11,206 nt of DNA, taken from Hyphomicrobiales bacterium (lineage in GTDB: Bacteria; Pseudomonadota; Alphaproteobacteria; Rhizobiales; Beijerinckiaceae). Below, piece by piece: positions 7,279-11,206 of this stretch. Numbering within the stretch: position 1 is the stretch's first letter; each line of letters begins with the position of its first letter. Under the pieces are notes generated by a model. The model was given only the letters and a program-made list of their open reading frames with translations, was not told the origin of the DNA and did not search any database. Position numbers and translations under genes: made by a program. The stretch covers positions 1-11,206 of the forward strand of contig JAGWKJ010000048.1 of assembly GCA_028865375.1 (NCBI GenBank), read 5' to 3'.

Positions 7279-8052
7279 ATGAAGGCGGTCATCTTGGCTG
7301 GCGGCTTAGGAACACGAATTTCTGAAGAGTCGCATCTTCGTCCGAAACCGATGATCGAAATCGGTGGAAAGCCAATTTTATGGCACATAATGAAAATTTA
7401 TTCGAGCCACGGTATATATGAGTTCGTGATTTGTCTTGGCTATAAAGGATATATTATTAAAGAATATTTCTACAATTATTTTCTTCATTCTTCAGACGTT
7501 ACGATCAATACCAAGACGAACGAAATTGTCTATCACGATACGACTGCAGAACCTTGGCGCATAACTCTTGTCGATACTGGAGAGGATACGTTGACCGGCG
7601 GGCGGCTGAAACGTGTGGCGCGCTATGTGGATACCGGGGAACCCTTCTGCTTCACCTACGGCGACGGGGTCGCGGATCTCGATGTCGCCGCATTGGTCAA
7701 GTTTCACCAAGCGCATGGGCGAGCGGCCACGCTTACGGCGGTCGTGCCGCCGGGCAGATACGGAGCGATCTCGATCGACGGAGATCGGGTAGAGCGTTTC
7801 GTGGAAAAGCCGCCGGGTGATCGGGCTCTCATCAATGGCGGGTTTTTCGTATTGAATCGATCGGTCATCGATCACATCGACGGCGACGGTACGTCATGGG
7901 AAGGCGCCCCATTGGAACGTCTTGCGGCGTCAGGTGAACTGATGGCGTTTCGCCACGACGGCTTTTGGCAACCCATGGACACTTTGCGCGACAAGAATCT
8001 GTTGGAAGCGGAATGGGCGTCCGGTCGCGCGCGCTGGAAGGTCTGGAAGTGA
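7279..8052 (+). CDS. rfbF: Glucose-1-phosphate cytidylyltransferase
   Basis: Catalyses CTP + glucose-1-phosphate to CDP-glucose + PPi in the cytoplasm, the entry step to CDP-6-deoxyhexoses. From ATG 7279 the product is 257 residues, the usual family size. It starts MKAVILAGGLGTRI (the nucleotide-binding loop) and continues with RPKPMIEIGGKP, YGDGVADLD (metal and sugar site), a NGGFFVLN strand and the family hallmark WQPMDTLRDK near the C-terminus. An in-frame TTG at 7267 would add four residues and is less likely. The ribosome site is weak (GGA about 8 nt upstream). The stop overlaps the rfbG GTG by 4 nt. The first ~270 bp are markedly AT-rich (12 G+C in 60 at 7441-7500), while the rest is GC-rich, so the gene looks mosaic although the protein is intact. 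Confidence 0.95.
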   Translation: MKAVILAGGLGTRISEESHLRPKPMIEIGGKPILWHIMKIYSSHGIYEFVICLGYKGYIIKEYFYNYFLHSSDVTINTKTNEIVYHDTTAEPWRITLVDTGEDTLTGGRLKRVARYVDTGEPFCFTYGDGVADLDVAALVKFHQAHGRAATLTAVVPPGRYGAISIDGDRVERFVEKPPGDRALINGGFFVLNRSVIDHIDGDGTSWEGAPLERLAASGELMAFRHDGFWQPMDTLRDKNLLEAEWASGRARWKVWK

Positions 8053-9122
8053 AATCTGCCGCCCCAAGCGCCGGCTTTTGGCGGGGACGGCGCGTCCTGC
8101 TGACCGGCCACACCGGCTTCAAGGGCGGATGGGCCGCGTTGTGGCTTCGCCGGTTGGGTGCGGTCACGACCGGATTCGCTTTGGCGCCGACGATCAATCC
8201 TTCGCTTTTCGAGTTGGCGGAGATCGGGCGCGATCTCGACTCGCGCATCGGGGACGTGCGGTCGCGGCAGGCGTTGCGAGAGGCGGTGGACGCGGCCGCA
8301 CCCGAAGTCGTCCTGCATTTCGCCGCCCAGCCGATCGTGAGGCAAGGCATTGCCGCGCCCGTCGCGACGTTCGACGTCAATGTCATGGGGACCGTCAATC
8401 TGCTTGAGGCGCTGCGCCTTCGTCCCGGAGCGACGCGAATTCTCGTCGTTACCTCGGACAAGGTCTATGCAAACGCAGAAGCGGGCCACGCGTTCCGGGA
8501 ACGCGACCGGCTCGGCGGCAAGGAGCCATATTCGGCGTCGAAAGCGGCGGTGGAACTGGTGACCGCGGCCTATCGCGCGACCTATTTCGCGCCCAAGGGC
8601 GTGGCGGTGGCGACGGCGCGCGGCGGCAACGTCGTGGGCGGCGGCGACTTCGGCGAGGATCGCCTCGTCCCCGACGTCGTGCGGGCTTGGTCGGCGCGCT
8701 CGCGCCCGACCTTGCGCATGCCGCATGCGACGCGGCCTTGGCAGCACGTGCTCGATTGCGTCGCCGGCTACCTCGTCTACGCGGAGAGGATGGGCGACGC
8801 GTCGATCCCCGCCGCGCTCAATTTCGGGCCGGCTTCCGCCGGTTCCGTCACCGTGGCCGACTTGACCCGCGCGATGCTGCGCGCGCTCGGCGCCGAGCCG
8901 GAGTTCGATGCGGCCGACGACGGTTCCACCGCCAACGAAATGTCGGCGCTGGGCGTCGATTCCCGGTTGGCGGAGGAAACGATCGGAGCGAGGAACCGCC
9001 TCGACGCGACAAGGGCGGTCGAATGGACGGCCGATTGGTACAAGCGCGCGCGGTCGGGCGAAAATCCTCGCACGACGACATTGGACCAGATCGAGGCTTG
9101 GACGGCGCTCGGGGAATCGTAG
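8049..9122 (+). CDS. rfbG: CDP-glucose 4,6-dehydratase
   Basis: An NAD+-dependent short-chain dehydrogenase/reductase that converts CDP-glucose to CDP-4-keto-6-deoxyglucose. The GTG at 8049, overlapping the rfbF stop as GTGA, gives 357 residues, matching the family. It places FWRGRRVLLTGHTGFKGGW at the N-terminus as expected; upstream ATGs would add residues foreign to the family. Visible motifs are the Rossmann loop TGHTGFKG (19-26), HFAAQPIV, TSDKVY (135-140) with the catalytic Thr/Asp/Lys region, YSASK (Y161, K165), GGNVVGGGDF and RPWQHVLD, all diagnostic for CDP-glucose rather than dTDP-glucose dehydratases. It acts directly on the product of rfbF and supplies the 4-keto sugar for the two downstream enzymes. 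Confidence 0.95.
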   Translation: MKSAAPSAGFWRGRRVLLTGHTGFKGGWAALWLRRLGAVTTGFALAPTINPSLFELAEIGRDLDSRIGDVRSRQALREAVDAAAPEVVLHFAAQPIVRQGIAAPVATFDVNVMGTVNLLEALRLRPGATRILVVTSDKVYANAEAGHAFRERDRLGGKEPYSASKAAVELVTAAYRATYFAPKGVAVATARGGNVVGGGDFGEDRLVPDVVRAWSARSRPTLRMPHATRPWQHVLDCVAGYLVYAERMGDASIPAALNFGPASAGSVTVADLTRAMLRALGAEPEFDAADDGSTANEMSALGVDSRLAEETIGARNRLDATRAVEWTADWYKRARSGENPRTTTLDQIEAWTALGES

Positions 9123-9125
9123 GCG

Positions 9126-10373
9126 ATGGACGGAACCAAGACGCGCAAGTGCCGGTCGTGTTCGGCGACGCTCGACGACGTGTTCGTCGATCTCGGCGAG
9201 ACGCCCCTGGCGAACTCCTTCCTGACGGAAGACGAGGCGTCTTCGGGACGCGAGCGACGCTATCCGCTGGTCGCGCGGGTCTGCCGCCGCTGCTTCCTCG
9301 TCCAGGTCGACGATCCCGTGCGTCCGGACGACATCTTTTCCGACTATGCCTATTTTTCGTCGACGTCCTCGTCGTGGGTCGAACACGCTCGCGCCTACGC
9401 CTTGGAGGCTCGCCGGCGCTTCGGCCTCGGCGACCGCTCGCTCGTCGTGGAAGTCGCGGCGAACGACGGCTACCTCCTCCAACATTTCGCGCACTTGGGC
9501 GTGCGCACGCTCGGGATCGAACCGGCCGCCAACGTCGCGGAAGCCGCGCGCGCGAAGGGCATCCCGGTCGAGGTCGCCTTCTTCGGCGCCGAGACCGCCG
9601 GGCGGCTCGCGCGCGGGGGGGCGTCCGCGGACTTGATGGTCGCCAACAACGTGCTGGCGCACGTGCCAGACATCCGCGATTTCCTCGCCGGCTTCCCCGT
9701 CCTGCTGGCGCCGGGCGGCGTCGCCACGTTCGAGTTTCCGCACCTGCTGAACCTGATCCGCGAGGTGCAGTTCGACACGATCTATCACGAGCATTTCTCC
9801 TACCTCTCGCTGCTCGCCGTCGAGCGCGCGTTCGCCGACGCCGGGCTCGTCGCCTTCGACGTCGAGGAATTGCCGACGCACGGCGGCTCGTTGCGCCTGT
9901 TCGCGCAACGCGCGGGCGGCGGAAGGCCGGAGGGCGCGAAGCTCGGGGCGCTGCGGGAGCGGGAGCGCGCCGCGGGGTTGGACCGGCTGGACGGCTACCG
10001 CGGCTTCGCGCCGCGGGTGGAGGCCGTGAAGGCGGGCTTCCGTTCGTTCCTGTCCCGCGCGCGGGCCGAAGGCAGGACGGTCGCGGCCTATGGCGCGGCC
10101 GCGAAGGGCAACACCTTCCTCAACGTTTGCGGAATCGGTCGCGACGACCTCGTCTGCGCGTTCGACCGCAGCCCCGCCAAGCAAGGCAAGCTGACGCCCG
10201 GCTCGCATCTCCCGATCCTGGCGCCGGAGCGGATCGAAGAAATCCGTCCCGACTACCTGCTCGTCCTGCCATGGAACCTGATCGACGAGATCCGCGGCGA
10301 ACTGGGATCGATCGCGGCCTGGGGCGGCCGATTGGTGACCGCGGTCCCCGACGTCCGCACATGGCCGCCATGA
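9126..10373 (+). CDS. NovU/TcaB9/KijD1-type nucleotide-sugar C-methyltransferase
   Basis: An SAM-dependent enzyme expected to add a methyl group to ring carbon (usually C3, sometimes C5) of a 4-keto-6-deoxy nucleotide sugar. Its 415 residues show the three-part family layout. The N-terminal zinc module has C9, C12, C53 and C56. The central Rossmann methyltransferase has an SAM loop EVAANDGY (109-116). The C-terminal domain carries 'AAYGAAAKGNTFLN' and 'LPWNLIDEI'. The active-site string YHEH (Y220, E222, H223) matches the Tyr/Glu/His set described for KijD1 and TcaB9. ATG 9126 lies 3 nt after the rfbG stop, with GGGGA about 10 nt upstream. In this operon the substrate should be CDP-linked, whereas the characterised relatives use dTDP-sugars. 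The carbon modified cannot be read from sequence. Confidence 0.88.
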   Translation: MDGTKTRKCRSCSATLDDVFVDLGETPLANSFLTEDEASSGRERRYPLVARVCRRCFLVQVDDPVRPDDIFSDYAYFSSTSSSWVEHARAYALEARRRFGLGDRSLVVEVAANDGYLLQHFAHLGVRTLGIEPAANVAEAARAKGIPVEVAFFGAETAGRLARGGASADLMVANNVLAHVPDIRDFLAGFPVLLAPGGVATFEFPHLLNLIREVQFDTIYHEHFSYLSLLAVERAFADAGLVAFDVEELPTHGGSLRLFAQRAGGGRPEGAKLGALRERERAAGLDRLDGYRGFAPRVEAVKAGFRSFLSRARAEGRTVAAYGAAAKGNTFLNVCGIGRDDLVCAFDRSPAKQGKLTPGSHLPILAPERIEEIRPDYLLVLPWNLIDEIRGELGSIAAWGGRLVTAVPDVRTWPP

Positions 10374-10897
10374 AGTTCGCCGCGACCGGAATCGAGGGCG
10401 TGGTTCGCGTGTCGCCCGAGCCGGCGCGCGACGGGCGCGGGTTCTTCGCGCGCCTGCACTGCGCCGACGAGTTCGCGCGCGCGGGCCACCCGTTCGCGCC
10501 GGCGCAGACGAGCCTGTCGCGCAACGACGCGGCGCTGACGCTGCGCGGGATGCATTGGCGCGCGGCGCCGTTCGCGGAGACGAAGCTGGTGCGGGTGGTG
10601 CGCGGCGCCGCCTTTGACGTGGCCGTCGACCTCCGGCCCGGCAGCCCGACGTTCCGCGCTTGGGTCGGCGCGCGGCTCGACGCGGCGGGCGGCGACGCGC
10701 TCCTAGTTCCGCCGGGATGCGCGCACGGGTTCCTGACGCTCGAAGAGGGAACGGACGTGCTCTACCAGATCGACCGCGCCTACGCGCCCGGCCACGACCG
10801 CGGCTTCCGCTGGGACGATCCCGCGGCGGGCATCGACTGGCCGGCTGCGCCGGCCGTGGTCTCCGCGCGCGACGCGACATGGCCGCCGCTGGGGTGA
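10370..10897 (+). CDS. RmlC-type nucleotide-sugar 3,5- (or 3-/5-) epimerase
   Basis: A cupin-fold epimerase of the dTDP-4-dehydrorhamnose 3,5-epimerase family. At 175 residues it is family-sized and keeps the catalytic set in register with RmlC: H62 (base, in RGMHW), K72, H119 (CAHGF), Y132 and Y138 (acid, in RAYAP), and an Asp near the C-terminus (D168). It should therefore be active. ATG 10370 overlaps the methyltransferase stop (ATGA); an in-frame ATG at 10361 would add three residues. In this CDP-sugar operon it probably epimerises C3 and/or C5 of the 4-keto (C-methylated) intermediate rather than making dTDP-rhamnose. No rmlA, rmlB or rmlD partner is visible. It is often annotated rfbC by homology, but the substrate here is unlikely to be the rhamnose precursor. 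Confidence 0.88.
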   Translation: MKFAATGIEGVVRVSPEPARDGRGFFARLHCADEFARAGHPFAPAQTSLSRNDAALTLRGMHWRAAPFAETKLVRVVRGAAFDVAVDLRPGSPTFRAWVGARLDAAGGDALLVPPGCAHGFLTLEEGTDVLYQIDRAYAPGHDRGFRWDDPAAGIDWPAAPAVVSARDATWPPLG

Positions 10898-10955
10898 GGG
10901 GCGTCGATAAAGCGCTCCCAATCCATTTTCAGTTAATGACGGAAGACGTGGGACG

Positions 10956-11206
10956 TTACTCCAATATAGCATAGGAAATTTGAGGAGTGAATGGAAAACG
11001 ACGGATTCGAAGGTTTCGCAATCCCACGGTATCCAGTACCGCCCTAGTTTCGCCCGGCCAATGCTTTTGGTTCAATTCATCGAAAGCGATTATAGATCCT
11101 TTCGGCATCCTCGGCACGAATGTTTCTATCGCCATTTTTGTCGGCTCGTAGAGGTCAAAATCAAGATACAACAATGCCACAACTAAATGGTCGTTCTTCT
11201 TCACGT
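10956..11206 (-). CDS. TylF/MycF-like O-methyltransferase, C-terminal part only
   Basis: The last 82 or more residues of a class I SAM methyltransferase, ending at a TAA at 10958-10956 and running off the right edge. The visible part has the metal-site strand LLYLDFDLYEPTK, then 'GSIIAFDELN...WPGET', both characteristic of macrocin/mycinamicin O-methyltransferase (TylF/MycF) and related polysaccharide-locus enzymes. A GTG at 11204 is in frame but lies inside the conserved core, so the true start is beyond the window. Base composition is AT-richer than the neighbouring sugar operon. The gene is convergent with the epimerase gene, 58 bp apart, with no clear terminator between. It probably O-methylates a sugar of the same glycan, but this is inference. 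Confidence 0.75.
   Translation of the reverse strand, partial: VKKNDHLVVALLYLDFDLYEPTKMAIETFVPRMPKGSIIAFDELNQKHWPGETRAVLDTVGLRNLRIRRFPFTPQISYAILE

Noticed and set aside
7274..7279. TTGACA overlapping the rfbF start codon, as a -35 box
   Set aside because: It would place the transcript start inside rfbF, and no matching -10 is seen. Probably coincidence.
6980..7282. 100-codon plus-strand frame before rfbF
   Set aside because: It shows no motif, has no good ribosome site and runs into the rfbF start. It also crosses the 21-bp palindrome and the compositional change, so it looks like a chance frame.
8687..10369. Long plus-strand frame leading into the epimerase in the same reading frame
   Set aside because: Only the part from the ATG at 10370 has RmlC-family sequence. 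The upstream part is a frame shadow of rfbG and the methyltransferase, so this is not a fusion protein.
7872..10880. A 1002-codon open frame on the minus strand opposite rfbG, the methyltransferase and the epimerase
   Set aside because: It is antisense to three genes with clear family motifs. Its translation is Arg/Ala/Pro-rich with no domain pattern, as expected where GC-rich codon bias removes stops from the opposite strand.
10898..10955. Possible bidirectional terminator between the epimerase and the convergent methyltransferase
   Set aside because: The GGGGCG...CGCTCCC arms do not pair well beyond a few bases, and no T-run is present on either side.
1..11206. CRISPR array, tRNA, rRNA, insertion sequence or phage gene
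   Set aside because: I saw no regularly spaced repeats, cloverleaf-like sequence, transposase or phage motifs on either strand.

Overview
The window reads as chromosomal DNA of a GC-rich Gram-negative bacterium. A type II secretion (T2SS) block and CDP-hexose surface-polysaccharide genes require an outer membrane. The strong G/C third-position bias and gene style suggest an alphaproteobacterium, perhaps in the Rhizobiales/Hyphomicrobiales, but no rRNA or other phylogenetic marker is present, so this is a low-confidence inference.

Region 1 (1-2111, minus strand) is one long secreted protein, cut by the left edge of the window. It has a clear signal peptide and about six PKD/Ig-like repeats, one degenerate, with a non-repeat insert before the last. 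A 240-bp divergent intergenic region (2112-2351) separates it from region 2.

Region 2 (2352-6754, plus strand) is a compact T2SS operon: gspE (ATPase), gspF (inner-membrane platform), gspH, gspI and gspJ (minor pseudopilins). Every junction is a 1-nt or 4-nt stop/start overlap (TGATG, GTGA, ATGA, GTGA), so translation is probably coupled. The major pseudopilin gspG, usually between gspF and gspH, is absent, as are gspK, gspL, gspM, gspD and gspC. The rest of the machine must be encoded elsewhere, or the system is non-canonical.

Region 3 (6755-7278) is 524 bp with no supported gene. G+C falls along it, and it holds an 8-bp-arm inverted repeat, a possible extended -10 promoter and a near-perfect 21-bp palindrome just before the next gene.

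Region 4 (7279-10897, plus strand) is a four-gene nucleotide-sugar operon: glucose-1-phosphate cytidylyltransferase (rfbF), CDP-glucose 4,6-dehydratase (rfbG), a NovU/TcaB9/KijD1-type sugar C-methyltransferase and an RmlC-type epimerase. Together they should turn glucose-1-phosphate into CDP-4-keto-6-deoxyglucose, then add a branch methyl group and epimerise the ring. The likely product is a C-methyl-branched 6-deoxyhexose for LPS O-antigen, capsule or exopolysaccharide. A final 4-ketoreductase is not visible.

Region 5 (10956-11206, minus strand) is the C-terminal end of a convergent TylF/MycF-like O-methyltransferase that runs off the right edge. Base composition is uneven: the first third of rfbF, the sequence before it and the right-edge gene are AT-rich, while the rest of the sugar operon is as GC-rich as the T2SS genes. 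This suggests a mosaic polysaccharide locus with a recombination point inside rfbF.
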